Made by a program: the position numbers and the translations under genes
Assembly: GCA_963932545.1 (NCBI GenBank)
Contig: CAWVRH010000013.1
Location: 1-64,000 of the forward strand
Reading direction: 5' to 3'
Length of the DNA: 64,000 nt
Origin: UBA8337 sp963932545
GTDB lineage: Bacteria > Pseudomonadota > Alphaproteobacteria > RS24
The notes under the pieces: model-generated
What the model was told of the DNA's origin: nothing
Database searches by the model: none
Seen by the model: the letters and a program-made list of their open reading frames with translations, nothing else
In this document: piece after piece, positions 36,019 through 45,270 of the stretch
How the letters are laid out: each line of letters starts with the position of its first letter
How positions within the stretch are numbered: position 1 is the first letter of the stretch

Positions 36019-37199
36019 TGAGCCGTTCCCTTGCAATTTTTGGGGCCACGGGCACCATTGGCGACAATGCGTTAGATTTGGTTGACCGGCACGCAGATAG
36101 ATTTCATGTGCAAGTGTTAAGCGCGCATAGCAATACGGATAAGCTGACTAAGCTGGCTCAAAAATACGCCCCCGATGTTTTGGTGATTGGCACCGACCAA
36201 GGGCGCGAGGCTTTGGCGCAAAGCTTGCCTGATTTTAAAGGCGATATTCTGGTCGGCGAGGCTGGCTTGCTAGAAGCGGCGCGCCATAAAGTAGATGTTG
36301 GCGTGATGGCCATTGTCGGCTTTGCCGGGCTGGCACCGGCCATGGAATGCGCGGCGCAAGGCGGAATTTTGGCTTTGGCCAATAAAGAAGCCTTGGTGGC
36401 GGCAGGGCCCTTATTGATGCAAACCGCGCATCAAAACAACACCCAAGTGCTGCCCGTTGATAGCGAGCACAATGCAATTTATCAGCTGCTGCAATTACAA
36501 ACCAAAGAAACTTCGCGTAAGTCGATGTATAAGTCGATTGAGAAAATTGTTCTCACGGCTTCGGGTGGCCCGTTTCGTCAGCACACGTTGGCCGAGATGG
36601 CTAGGGTGACGCCAGCGCAGGCGGTCGCGCATCCGAATTGGGATATGGGCGCGAAGATTTCCGTGGATAGCGCCACCCTAATGAACAAAGGACTGGAGCT
36701 GATTGAAGCGCGGTATTTATTTGATATTGAGCCCGCTCGATTGGACGTGCTGGTGCATCCGCAATCGATTGTGCATGGGCTTGTGTATTTTAACGACGGC
36801 AGCGTGTTGGCGCAAAAAGGGTGTCCGGACATGCGTGTGCCCTTGGCCTATTGCATGGCTTATCCAGAGCGTATTGCTTCGGGCGTGGCGACGCTCGATT
36901 TGGCGGCTCAGGGGCGACTGGATTTTGAAGCCGCCGACCGCGAGCGCTTTTCCTGTTTGGCCTTGGCCGAAGCCGCTATGCAAGCCGACGGAGATGCGCC
37001 TTGCGTATTGAATGCCGCCAATGAGATGGCTGTGGCGGCATTTTTGGATGGGAAAATTAGTTTTACCGCCATTGGCGATGTGGTCGACGCCGTTTTACAA
37101 CAACACCAAGTCGGCGTTGTCGACAGCCTAGAGGCGATTGTCGCGACCGATGCGCGCGCGCGCCACTTGGCGGAACAGCAGATAAAAAGGGTGGCGTAA
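36018..37199 (+). CDS. dxr: 1-deoxy-D-xylulose 5-phosphate reductoisomerase
   Basis: Second enzyme of the MEP isoprenoid pathway, supplying IPP for UppS and quinones. The ATG at 36018 overlaps the cdsA stop and gives 393 residues. NADPH-binding GATGTIGDNALDLV is at the N-terminus, the ALANKEALVAAG motif is mid-way, metal and substrate residues are in PVDSEHNAIYQLL, and the MGAKISVDSATLMNKGLELIE segment follows. It is 125 bases upstream of rseP. Identification is firm. Confidence 0.97.
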   Translation: MSRSLAIFGATGTIGDNALDLVDRHADRFHVQVLSAHSNTDKLTKLAQKYAPDVLVIGTDQGREALAQSLPDFKGDILVGEAGLLEAARHKVDVGVMAIVGFAGLAPAMECAAQGGILALANKEALVAAGPLLMQTAHQNNTQVLPVDSEHNAIYQLLQLQTKETSRKSMYKSIEKIVLTASGGPFRQHTLAEMARVTPAQAVAHPNWDMGAKISVDSATLMNKGLELIEARYLFDIEPARLDVLVHPQSIVHGLVYFNDGSVLAQKGCPDMRVPLAYCMAYPERIASGVATLDLAAQGRLDFEAADRERFSCLALAEAAMQADGDAPCVLNAANEMAVAAFLDGKISFTAIGDVVDAVLQQHQVGVVDSLEAIVATDARARHLAEQQIKRVA

Positions 37200-37324
37200 G
37201 GCACAAGCTAAAGCAGGGCCGACTTGATTTTGCCGCAATCTTGGCCGACTTTAAATTGACGTTAAAACGAGCTTTTATTCAGTCGAAAAATAGCCATAAT
37301 GCAGTCAATTCTTGGGAGTAAGAC

Positions 37325-38488
37325 TTGGAAATCATCAGTAACCTCTATAGCGCCACCGGGCTGAGTTATATTGTCCCGTTTTTGTTTGTGCTGACCATTG
37401 TCGTGTTTTTTCACGAGCTCGGCCATTTCTATGCCGCGCGCCGCTGCGGCGTTCGCGTGGAAGTTTTTTCGGTCGGCTTTGGTCGCGCCATAGCGAGTTG
37501 GTATGACAAACATGGAACGCAGTGGAAAATTGGTTGGTTGCCTTTGGGCGGCTACGTAAAGTTTTTTGGTGACGAAAATGAAGCCAGCGCCAGCAACCCT
37601 GAGGCGATGGAACAGCTCGACGAAGCCGTGCGCGGGGACACTTTGTTTTATAAACCGCTTTGGCAACGTGCCATTGTTGTGGCAGCGGGGCCGATTGCTA
37701 ATTTCGTTCTGGCCATTGTCATTTTTGCGTCGCTTTATTCTTTCCTCGGCCAGCGCGTTACAGACCCTATGGTTGGCGTTGTTGTGGAAGAAAGCGCGGC
37801 GGAGCGCGGAGGCCTGAAGGTCGGCGACTTGATTAAGGCAATTGATGGCAGCGAAGTGAGCACTTTTTCGCAAGTGCGCCGCAAAGTTACCGTGAACGCC
37901 AACGTGTTGCTAGAATTTGAAGTCGATAGGGGCGGGGAAACCTTGCTGTTGAATATTGCGCCAGACCGCGTGTTGGAAACCGACCGATTTGGCAATGAAT
38001 ATAATTTAGGGCGCTTGGGTATTGCGGTAAATGCGACCGAAGCCAATGTGCGCCACGTGCGTTACAACCCGTTTACTGCAGTTTGGATGGGTGTCGAAGA
38101 AAGCTATTTCATCGTCGAGCAGACTTTCGTTGTTTTGGGGCGCATCATTATGGGCCGCGAAAGTGCGGAGAGCCTTGGCGGGCCTATTCGCATCGCGCAG
38201 TTATCGGGCCAAACGGCGACGCTGGGCTTGGTGGCGCTTATCAATTTGACGGCTGTTTTGTCTGTCAGCATTGGTCTTATCAATCTGTTTCCTATTCCCA
38301 TGCTAGATGGCGGCCATTTAGTGTTTTATGCTTACGAAGGTATTTTTGGGAAGCCAATGTCAGCAAAAGCCCAAGATGTTGGGATGCGTATTGGCCTATC
38401 TATGGTATTAATGCTATTCGTTTTCGTGACGTGGAACGATTTATCTCGCCTCAACGTCTTTGATCGTATTACAGGTTTCTTCGGATAA
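37325..38488 (+). CDS. rseP: RIP metalloprotease RseP
   Basis: Inner-membrane site-2 zinc protease that cleaves membrane-bound anti-sigma factors and signal-peptide remnants. The start is taken as TTG at 37325, preceded by GGGAGTAAG; no ATG lies nearby in frame. The 387 residues have HELGH at 30-34 in the first helix, one PDZ domain (about 120-205) and the second active-site motif NLFPIPMLDGGHL near the C-terminus. It lies just ahead of bamA, as in most proteobacteria, consistent with an envelope-stress role. Confidence 0.95.
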   Translation: MEIISNLYSATGLSYIVPFLFVLTIVVFFHELGHFYAARRCGVRVEVFSVGFGRAIASWYDKHGTQWKIGWLPLGGYVKFFGDENEASASNPEAMEQLDEAVRGDTLFYKPLWQRAIVVAAGPIANFVLAIVIFASLYSFLGQRVTDPMVGVVVEESAAERGGLKVGDLIKAIDGSEVSTFSQVRRKVTVNANVLLEFEVDRGGETLLLNIAPDRVLETDRFGNEYNLGRLGIAVNATEANVRHVRYNPFTAVWMGVEESYFIVEQTFVVLGRIIMGRESAESLGGPIRIAQLSGQTATLGLVALINLTAVLSVSIGLINLFPIPMLDGGHLVFYAYEGIFGKPMSAKAQDVGMRIGLSMVLMLFVFVTWNDLSRLNVFDRITGFFG

Positions 38489-38490
38489 TT

Positions 38491-40785
38491 ATGAACCATA
38501 AAGAAAAATGTTTCCGCAGCCTTTGGCTCGCTGGTGTGTTCGTTATACTGGCTTTCCCGTTGTGGGTGGCCACCGCCTCGGCGGAAGTAGGCAAGGCGAT
38601 TGAGTTCATCCGAGTAGAAGGCACGCAGCGTGTCGAAGGCGAAACCGTTCGCGCCTATATGGTGGTGCGCGAAGGGATGATCGACAAGTCTGACCTCGTA
38701 GATCAATCGGTTAAAACGCTGTTTTCTTCTGGATTGTTCGCCGATGTAACCATTCGTCGGGAAGGCAAAGGTCTGGTGGTGATTGTGGTTGAAAACCCGA
38801 TCGTTAACCGCGTTAGCTTTGAAGGTAATAGCGCCATCAACGATGATAATTTGGGCAAAGAAGCCAGCCTGTCCGCGCGCCAAATTTACACGCGTGCCAA
38901 AGTTCAAGACGACGTAGAACGCTTCATCGAATTATATCGCCGCTCTGGGCGTTTTGCCGTCCGCATCGAGCCGAAGGTTATTCAGCTGCCGCAAAACCGT
39001 ATTGATTTAGTGTTTGAAATTAGCGAAGGGCCAACGACGGGTATTCGATCCATCAATATCACGGGCAATCGCGCGTTTTCAGACGCCGAGCTGCGCGGCA
39101 TTATTCTGACCCGCGAAACGCGGTGGTGGCGCATTTTTGCCAGTAGCGATAATTACGACCCCGACCGCGTGGCCTATGATGGCGAATTGCTGCGTCGCTT
39201 TTATCTTTCAAAAGGCTATGCAGATTTTCGAGTTGTCGCCTCCAATATTGAGCTGACCCGAGATGGCACCGAGTTTTTCATCAATTATCAGTTGGATGAA
39301 GGAACTTTATATAAGTTTGGGGAAGCGCGTGTTTCTACGAAATTGGATTCGATTGATATCGTGGAACTGGAAGAGCTTATCACGCATGAGCCGGGCGAGC
39401 GCTATGATAGCCGCAAGCTAGATAAAACCGTAGATGCGCTGGTCAAAATAGTTGGCGAGCAGGGCTATGCTTTTGCTGATGTTCGCCCGCGCGTGCGCCG
39501 CGACCGCGATAATAGCGTTGTATCTGTAGATTATATTATCGAGGAAGGCCCTCGTGTGTATGTGGAACGCATAAACATTAATGGGAATACCCGCACGCAA
39601 GACGGTGTTATTCGGCGCGAGCTGCGCCTCAGCGAAGGCGATGCTTTCAACAAAGTGTTGTTGTCACGCTCGGAGCGCAATGTTCGCGCACTTGGCTTCT
39701 TTGGCGCTGTTGAAGTGAATGAATCGCCGGGCACCAATGAAGACCAAACGATTATTGATGTGAATTTGCGCGAGCAGCCGACAGGCGAATTGAGCTTTGG
39801 GGTGGGGTATTCCTCGGCCGAAGATTTGACTACGCAATTCTCGGTTGCCGAGCGCAATTTCTTGGGTCGTGGGCAAACTTTGCGGCTTAATCTGGGACTG
39901 TCCAATCAGGTGCAGAGATACAGCCTCGGCTTTACCGAGCCTTATTTCTTGGGTCGAGATGTATCGGCTGGCTTTTCCCTGTTCAACACAATAACTGATT
40001 ATGAATATCGCGATGGGTTGGAAACCAGCGAGCAGGGAGCCAGTTTTTCTCTTGGCTTCCCGCTGTCTGAAGATGGACGCTTGTCTTTGTTCACCAGCGT
40101 AACCGATGACACGCTGACCAATAACACAACGACCGGGGACATTAATCCGAGTTATAAAAATACGAAACATGTGTTCGGCTACTACTATTCGATTGATAAA
40201 CGTGACGATGTGGTGAACCCGACAGACGGCTGGAACATTAGCTTTGGCCAAGATATTTCGGGCCCGTCTGGAGATGTGTCTTTCTTGCGGACGACAGGTC
40301 AGGCAAGCGTTTTTGAAGAGCTGGCTGAAGACTGGGTTTTTCAGGCGAAGTTGAACTTTGGGATTATTCATGACTACAAGGGTGGCAGCATTAATTATAA
40401 TGACCGCTTCTTCCGCGGCGGTCGCAACTTCCGTGGCTTTGAAAGTGGCGGCCTAGGTCCTAGAGATTTATCAACGGGTTTCGCGCTCGGTTCGAACCGA
40501 TACATTACCGGCACCACACAAGTGTCTCTGCCGCTAGGTATTCCCAAAGAAGTGGGTATGCGCGCCAATGCCTTTGTTGATTTTGGCATTCTAGGGGAGA
40601 CCGACCAGATTGCGACCGTCTCGTCGCAAATTGAAGATGAGATGGCGTTTCGCGCAACGTATGGTTTGAGCTTTTCTTGGCGCTCGCCATTTGGCCCAGT
40701 GCGATTTGACTTTGCGCGCCCAATTGCTAAAGAAGATTATGACGAAACTCGGTTTTTCCGGTTTACTATCGGGGCCAGCTTTTAA
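38491..40785 (+). CDS. bamA: Outer membrane protein assembly factor BamA
   Basis: Central insertase of the BAM complex, folding beta-barrel proteins (such as the autotransporter in this window) into the outer membrane. The 764 residues start with a signal peptide (LWLAGVFVILAFPLWVATAS, cleavage near ASA-EVG). Five POTRA domains follow to about residue 360. The 16-strand barrel begins near GELSFGVGYSSAEDL, carries the conserved RGF loop motif (GGRNFRGFESGG) and ends with Phe (FTIGASF). It starts two bases after rseP. Confidence 0.97.
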   Translation: MNHKEKCFRSLWLAGVFVILAFPLWVATASAEVGKAIEFIRVEGTQRVEGETVRAYMVVREGMIDKSDLVDQSVKTLFSSGLFADVTIRREGKGLVVIVVENPIVNRVSFEGNSAINDDNLGKEASLSARQIYTRAKVQDDVERFIELYRRSGRFAVRIEPKVIQLPQNRIDLVFEISEGPTTGIRSINITGNRAFSDAELRGIILTRETRWWRIFASSDNYDPDRVAYDGELLRRFYLSKGYADFRVVASNIELTRDGTEFFINYQLDEGTLYKFGEARVSTKLDSIDIVELEELITHEPGERYDSRKLDKTVDALVKIVGEQGYAFADVRPRVRRDRDNSVVSVDYIIEEGPRVYVERININGNTRTQDGVIRRELRLSEGDAFNKVLLSRSERNVRALGFFGAVEVNESPGTNEDQTIIDVNLREQPTGELSFGVGYSSAEDLTTQFSVAERNFLGRGQTLRLNLGLSNQVQRYSLGFTEPYFLGRDVSAGFSLFNTITDYEYRDGLETSEQGASFSLGFPLSEDGRLSLFTSVTDDTLTNNTTTGDINPSYKNTKHVFGYYYSIDKRDDVVNPTDGWNISFGQDISGPSGDVSFLRTTGQASVFEELAEDWVFQAKLNFGIIHDYKGGSINYNDRFFRGGRNFRGFESGGLGPRDLSTGFALGSNRYITGTTQVSLPLGIPKEVGMRANAFVDFGILGETDQIATVSSQIEDEMAFRATYGLSFSWRSPFGPVRFDFARPIAKEDYDETRFFRFTIGASF

Positions 40786-40799
40786 AGGGGAATATAGAA

Positions 40800-41357
40800 G
40801 TGTTTAAAACTAACTTACGAGCCGCCATTGTGGCCTTGGCTGTGTTGTGTGCGCCCAGCGCTGCGTCTGCCGAAACCGTCATTCTGGTGTTTGACCTAGA
40901 CCGCGCGATTGCTTTGTCGAAAGCCGGCAAGAGCATGGCGAAACAGCTTGAAACCCAAGCCTCAAAAGTGCGCAAAGATACGGAAAAAGGCGCTAAAAAA
41001 TTGCAAAATCAAGCCGCCAAGTTGCGCGAACAGCAAAAACTAATGGCGCCCGAAGCCTTGAAAGCCAAGGTGGCGGAGCTGCAGCTGCAAGATTTGGAAT
41101 TGCGTCAAAACGTGAATGAAAGAACCCAAGCCATTCAAGCCGGTGGCCAACGCGCCGCGCAGCAAGTCATTAAGGTTGCAGAAAAACAGTTGAGCGACAT
41201 CTCGAAAGAGCGCAAAGCCGATATCGTTTTACGTCGTCAGGCCGTGTTTTTTGCCGGCCCAACGACGGATGTGACCAATGAATTGGTTAAGCGTCTCGAT
41301 AAGAAATTGAAGTCGGTCAAAGTGACCCCGATTGCTGCCAAAAAGACTAAGAAATAA
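40800..41357 (+). CDS. skp: OmpH/Skp family periplasmic chaperone
   Basis: Periplasmic holdase that carries unfolded outer-membrane proteins to BamA. The GTG start at 40800 follows AAAGGGGA and gives 185 residues. It has a signal peptide (LRAAIVALAVLCAPSAASA, cleavage before ETV), a short beta segment VILVFDLDRAI, and long charged helices (about 45-140) that form the coiled tentacles. The C-terminal KVTPIAAKKTKK is basic. The bamA-skp-lpxD order is common in proteobacteria. Sequence conservation in this family is low, so the call leans on context and architecture. Confidence 0.9.
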   Translation: MFKTNLRAAIVALAVLCAPSAASAETVILVFDLDRAIALSKAGKSMAKQLETQASKVRKDTEKGAKKLQNQAAKLREQQKLMAPEALKAKVAELQLQDLELRQNVNERTQAIQAGGQRAAQQVIKVAEKQLSDISKERKADIVLRRQAVFFAGPTTDVTNELVKRLDKKLKSVKVTPIAAKKTKK

Positions 41358-41361
41358 CCCG

Positions 41362-42393
41362 ATGGCAGACCCGCGTTTCTATCGACGCGAAGGGCCCTTT
41401 GCTCTGTCTCACCTAGCTGAATTGGCTGGGTTGGACGGCGTGACGGGAGACATTGAATTGGCAAATATTGCCTCTTTGGAAATAGCTGGGCGCGACGCGC
41501 TCGGCTTTTTTTCTGACCCAAAACGCGCCGAGGGTTTGGCCACTACGCAAGCCGGCGCGATTTTAATTAAGGCCGAACACGCAAACCTATGCCCCGACAC
41601 GGCAATTGCCGTCGTCTGCCCAGACCCGTATCGCGCTATGGCGCAAGTTTCCCAAATCTTCTACCCCGATGCGGCCCAGTCTCGGCCAATGGGCGGTGTT
41701 GCAGGGACGCAGCTTATTCACCCGAGCGCAAAGATTGGGAACAACGTCTCGATAGCGCCCAATGTATCGATTGGCGCAGGCGCTGAAATTGGAGATGGCT
41801 GCAGCCTCGGCGCAGGGGTCTGCATTGGCCATGGCGTTGTTTTGGGGCGCGATTGCACGATTTTGCCAAATGCCAGTCTGGCCTATGCGTTGATTGGGGA
41901 CCGCGTGATTGTTCATAGCGGCGCTGTGTTGGGCAGCGACGGATTTGGTTTTGCGGCAGGGGGGTCTCATCTTAAAATCCCGCAATTGGGCCGCGTCATC
42001 GTGCAAGCGGATGTTGAGATTGGCGCCAATGCCTCTATCGATCGTGGCGCCTTTGGCGATACGATGATTGGCGAAGGCAGCAAGCTCGATAATTTAGTGC
42101 ATCTGGCTCACAATGTGCAGCTTGGGCGGCACTGTTTCATCACCGCTTGTTGTGCGGTTGCGGGCAGCAGTGTGCTTGGCGACTATGTGCAAATGGGCGG
42201 ATGTGCTGCGGTTACCGGCCATGTCACGATTGGCGATCGCTGTGTTATCTCGGCCCAGTCGGCTGTGTTGCGCTCGTTTCCAGCCGATAGCCAAATTGCT
42301 GGGTCGCCCGGGCGCTTACGCAGCGAATTGTATCGCGAACTGGCTTTGGTTAGCCGCTTGCGAAAGAATGCCGACCGCGAGAAGAAATCGTAA
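41362..42393 (+). CDS. lpxD: UDP-3-O-(3-hydroxyacyl)glucosamine N-acyltransferase
   Basis: Third step of lipid A synthesis: adds the second 3-hydroxyacyl chain to UDP-acylglucosamine. The ATG at 41362 gives 343 residues; an in-frame upstream start overlaps skp. It has an N-terminal uridine-binding domain (FFSDPKRAEGLATTQAGAIL), then a left-handed parallel beta-helix of hexapeptide repeats (about 110-300) containing DGFGFA and the catalytic His region NLVHLAHNVQLG. It is followed by lpxA after 68 bases; the usual fabZ is not between them. Confidence 0.96.
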   Translation: MADPRFYRREGPFALSHLAELAGLDGVTGDIELANIASLEIAGRDALGFFSDPKRAEGLATTQAGAILIKAEHANLCPDTAIAVVCPDPYRAMAQVSQIFYPDAAQSRPMGGVAGTQLIHPSAKIGNNVSIAPNVSIGAGAEIGDGCSLGAGVCIGHGVVLGRDCTILPNASLAYALIGDRVIVHSGAVLGSDGFGFAAGGSHLKIPQLGRVIVQADVEIGANASIDRGAFGDTMIGEGSKLDNLVHLAHNVQLGRHCFITACCAVAGSSVLGDYVQMGGCAAVTGHVTIGDRCVISAQSAVLRSFPADSQIAGSPGRLRSELYRELALVSRLRKNADREKKS

Positions 42394-42461
42394 TAAATCG
42401 TCACAATCGTTTATTTGCTGCGCCTTTGAACTCGGCTTAGAGATGAGCCTAGGAGCAAATT

Positions 42462-43256
42462 ATGAGTGATATACATCCAACCGCTATTATCGACGACAGT
42501 GTGAAGCTGGGGAGCCATGTAAAAATTGGGCCCTACTGTTGCGTGACGGGAAACGTCGAATTAGGCGATGAAGTGGTTTTGGAATCGCACGTGATTGTGA
42601 CCGGTAATACGAAAATCGGGGCTCAAACGCATATTTATCCTTTCGCCTCCATCGGCCATGTGCCGCAAGATTTGAAGTTTGGCGATGAAGAAGTCTTCCT
42701 CGAAATTGGCGAACGCAACCGTATTCGCGAGCACGTAACCATGAACCCTGGCACCCATGGTGGCGGTGGTCTGACACAGGTTGGCAATGATGGCTTGTTC
42801 ATGATGGGCGCGCATGTGGCGCATGATTGCATCGTGGGAAACAATGTTATTCTGGCCAATAATGCGACACTGGGTGGCCATGTGGCGGTTGGTGATTTTG
42901 CTATTTTGGGTGGGCTTTCTGGTATCCATCAGTTCTGCCGCATTGGCGCGCACGCGTTTATTGGCGCGGGCAGCCTTGTGGTTGAAGATGTCATTCCGTT
43001 TGGTGCGGCGACGGGAAACCGTGCTGTGCTCTCTGGGTTAAATCTGGTTGGGCTCAAGCGACGTAATTTTGAACGGGCAGAAATTAACGCTCTGCGCGCT
43101 TTGCACAAAAGCCTATTTGTAGAAAATGAAGGCGCGTTGATGACCCGTCTTGCCAATGCCGCCAAGCAACACGCGGGCAGTGCCTGTGTGCAGACGGTGG
43201 TTGAGTTTATGCGGGTTGAGCAAAACCGGGGGTATTGTACCCCGCGCAATCGATAG
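42462..43256 (+). CDS. lpxA: UDP-N-acetylglucosamine acyltransferase
   Basis: First step of lipid A synthesis, transferring a 3-hydroxyacyl chain from ACP to UDP-GlcNAc. The 264 residues consist of hexapeptide repeats of the left-handed beta-helix (about 1-190), with the catalytic His in MMGAHVAHDCIVGNNV. The C-terminal helical domain has the family motif GLNLVGLKRRNF. An AGGAG ribosome site precedes the ATG. lpxI starts four bases after the stop. Confidence 0.97.
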   Translation: MSDIHPTAIIDDSVKLGSHVKIGPYCCVTGNVELGDEVVLESHVIVTGNTKIGAQTHIYPFASIGHVPQDLKFGDEEVFLEIGERNRIREHVTMNPGTHGGGGLTQVGNDGLFMMGAHVAHDCIVGNNVILANNATLGGHVAVGDFAILGGLSGIHQFCRIGAHAFIGAGSLVVEDVIPFGAATGNRAVLSGLNLVGLKRRNFERAEINALRALHKSLFVENEGALMTRLANAAKQHAGSACVQTVVEFMRVEQNRGYCTPRNR

Positions 43257-43260
43257 CGCC

Positions 43261-44115
43261 ATGAGCCAAGGGCCGCTTGGATTGATTGCCGGAAACGGGG
43301 CTTTGCCACTGCAGCTTGCCGCTGCGCAAGTGGCCTCCGGCGGAGATATTTTTATCCTCGGATTGGAAGGCGAAGCCGATGTGGGCATCGAAGCCTATCC
43401 GCATGTCTGGTCGCCACTGGGGCATTTAAAGGCTGCGGCCGATCATTTGTTGCAAGCCGGCTGCTCGCAAATAGTCATCCTCGGGGGCATTCAGCGCCCC
43501 AAGCTAGAGACGCTCGATTATGACGAGGGCGGGCAATGGTTCGTCGAGCAAGCTATGGCAGGCGAGCATGCTGGTGATGATCAATTGCTCAAGCTTATTC
43601 TGGCGTATTTTCAATCGCGCGGGCTCGCCATTCAGCCGGCCGAGGCTGTCTTGTCGGATTTGACGGGTCGGGCGGGGCCGCAAACTTCGCATCCGCACGC
43701 ACGCCATGAAGAAGATATTGCGCGCGCCAGCAAGATTGCCAAAACCATTGGCGCGCAAGACATTGGTCAAAGCGTGGTGGTCGCTCAGCGCTTAGTGCTG
43801 GGCATCGAAGGGCCCGAAGGCACCGATGCCTTATTGCAGCGCGTCGCGGGCTTGGCGTCAGAGTTTATCGGCACGCCAGATGCTAAAATCGGCGTTTTGG
43901 CAAAACTGCCAAAACCGCAGCAAGACCGCCGAGTTGACCTGCCAACGCTGGGCAAGCGAACGGTAGAGTTGGCCGTGCAAGCGCATTTGGCTGGCATTGT
44001 CTATGAAACTGGTGGGGCTCTGTTCGATGATTTTGACGCCATGGTGGCCTTGGCAGAAGAACAAGGTTTGTTCCTTGTTGGGCTTGCGCCTGTGGATGTG
44101 TCGGGGGAGGCCTAA
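43261..44115 (+). CDS. lpxI: UDP-2,3-diacylglucosamine pyrophosphatase LpxI
   Basis: Hydrolyses UDP-2,3-diacylglucosamine to lipid X, replacing LpxH in alphaproteobacteria. The ATG at 43261 gives 284 residues starting MSQGPLGLIAGNGALPLQLA; an upstream start overlapping lpxA is rejected. Family features (formerly DUF1009) are LGHLKAAADHLLQAGCSQIVILGGIQRP and the C-terminal domain with VKGRAGPQ-like DLTGRAGPQTSHPHARHEED and TDALLQRVAG. The stop overlaps the lpxB start by one base, and its place between lpxA and lpxB supports the assignment. Confidence 0.94.
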   Translation: MSQGPLGLIAGNGALPLQLAAAQVASGGDIFILGLEGEADVGIEAYPHVWSPLGHLKAAADHLLQAGCSQIVILGGIQRPKLETLDYDEGGQWFVEQAMAGEHAGDDQLLKLILAYFQSRGLAIQPAEAVLSDLTGRAGPQTSHPHARHEEDIARASKIAKTIGAQDIGQSVVVAQRLVLGIEGPEGTDALLQRVAGLASEFIGTPDAKIGVLAKLPKPQQDRRVDLPTLGKRTVELAVQAHLAGIVYETGGALFDDFDAMVALAEEQGLFLVGLAPVDVSGEA

Positions 44116-45269
44116 TGTCAGCAGATAAACACATTATGATTGTCGCAGGCGAAAGCTCGGGCGATGCCTTGGGAGCTGATTTAATGCTGGCCTTGCGCGC
44201 GCAACAAAGCGGCGTGATGATTACCGGTATTGGTGGCCCCAAAATGAGCGGGGCGGGCCTCGCGTCGATTTTTGAAATGTCCGAGATTGCGGTTATGGGC
44301 TTGCGAGAAATTTTACCGCGATTGCCGAAACTGTTCAAACTCGTCGATCAAGCCGTGGCTCATGCTTTGGCCAGCGGGCCAGATGTTTTGGTACTGATTG
44401 ATAGCCCAGAGTTCAACCACCGTGTGGCCAAACGCGTCAAAGCCAAGCGGCCAGATTTGCCGATAATTTGTTATGTCGCGCCCCATGTGTGGGCTTGGCG
44501 TCGCGGGCGTGCCAAAAAGATGAAGGGCTATTTCGATGCGGTCATGGCATTTTTGCCATTTGAGCCAGATGTGTTTGCCGCCAATGATGGCCCGCCGTGT
44601 CATTTTGTTGGCCACCCCATTCGCGACCGCCTCGATGCGTTAGAGCCTTTGCCAGATTTTGCCAAGCGACATCACTTGAAAGAAAAAGATGTGCCTTTGG
44701 TGATTATGCCAGGCAGTCGCCTTAGCGAAATAAAATCGCTCAGTCCGGTTTTTGGCGATGTGTTGCGCCGCCTCGATGGCCGCATAGATAACGTGCGCCC
44801 GATTATTCCGCTAGTGCCGCATATGGCCGATTTGGTGCGCGAGAAGACCGCCTACTGGCCAGGGAACCCGATTTATGTCGAGGATGAGGCCGAGAAATTG
44901 GCGGCCTTCGCGTGCGCGCGTGCTGCTTTGGCATCTTCGGGCACAGCCACAATGGAATTGGCCCTCATGGGGCTTCCCACCGTTGTGGCTTATGATATGG
45001 GGCTGATGGGCGATTTATTGATGCGCACCATGCAAGTGCCGAGCGCCGTATTGGTCAATCTCATTCTAGATGTGCCGGCCATGCCAGAGTTTTTGCAATG
45101 GCGTTGTACCCCGCAAGACATTACGCCGAAGCTGCAAGCCATGTTGGAAGACGATAGGGTGCATGCTCATTATGCCGAGATGCTGGCCAAGTTTGCGCCA
45201 GCCATGCGCCATGAAGGGCAAAAGCCAGCCGAACGAGCGGCGGCTTTTACCCTAGATTTGGCGTCTTAA
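44115..45269 (+). CDS. lpxB: Lipid-A-disaccharide synthase
   Basis: GT-B glycosyltransferase that joins lipid X and UDP-diacylglucosamine to form the lipid A disaccharide. The 384 residues show IVAGESSGDALGADLM at the N-terminus, MGLREILPRLPKLF, the PHVWAWRRGRAKKM segment, FVGHPIRDRL, PGSRLSEIKSL, and the acceptor-site region ALASSGTATMELALMGLPTVVAYDMG. It is the last gene of the plus-strand lipid A run. It converges with gltA, with a single base between the two stop codons. Confidence 0.97.
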   Translation: MSADKHIMIVAGESSGDALGADLMLALRAQQSGVMITGIGGPKMSGAGLASIFEMSEIAVMGLREILPRLPKLFKLVDQAVAHALASGPDVLVLIDSPEFNHRVAKRVKAKRPDLPIICYVAPHVWAWRRGRAKKMKGYFDAVMAFLPFEPDVFAANDGPPCHFVGHPIRDRLDALEPLPDFAKRHHLKEKDVPLVIMPGSRLSEIKSLSPVFGDVLRRLDGRIDNVRPIIPLVPHMADLVREKTAYWPGNPIYVEDEAEKLAAFACARAALASSGTATMELALMGLPTVVAYDMGLMGDLLMRTMQVPSAVLVNLILDVPAMPEFLQWRCTPQDITPKLQAMLEDDRVHAHYAEMLAKFAPAMRHEGQKPAERAAAFTLDLAS

Positions 45270-45270
45270 T

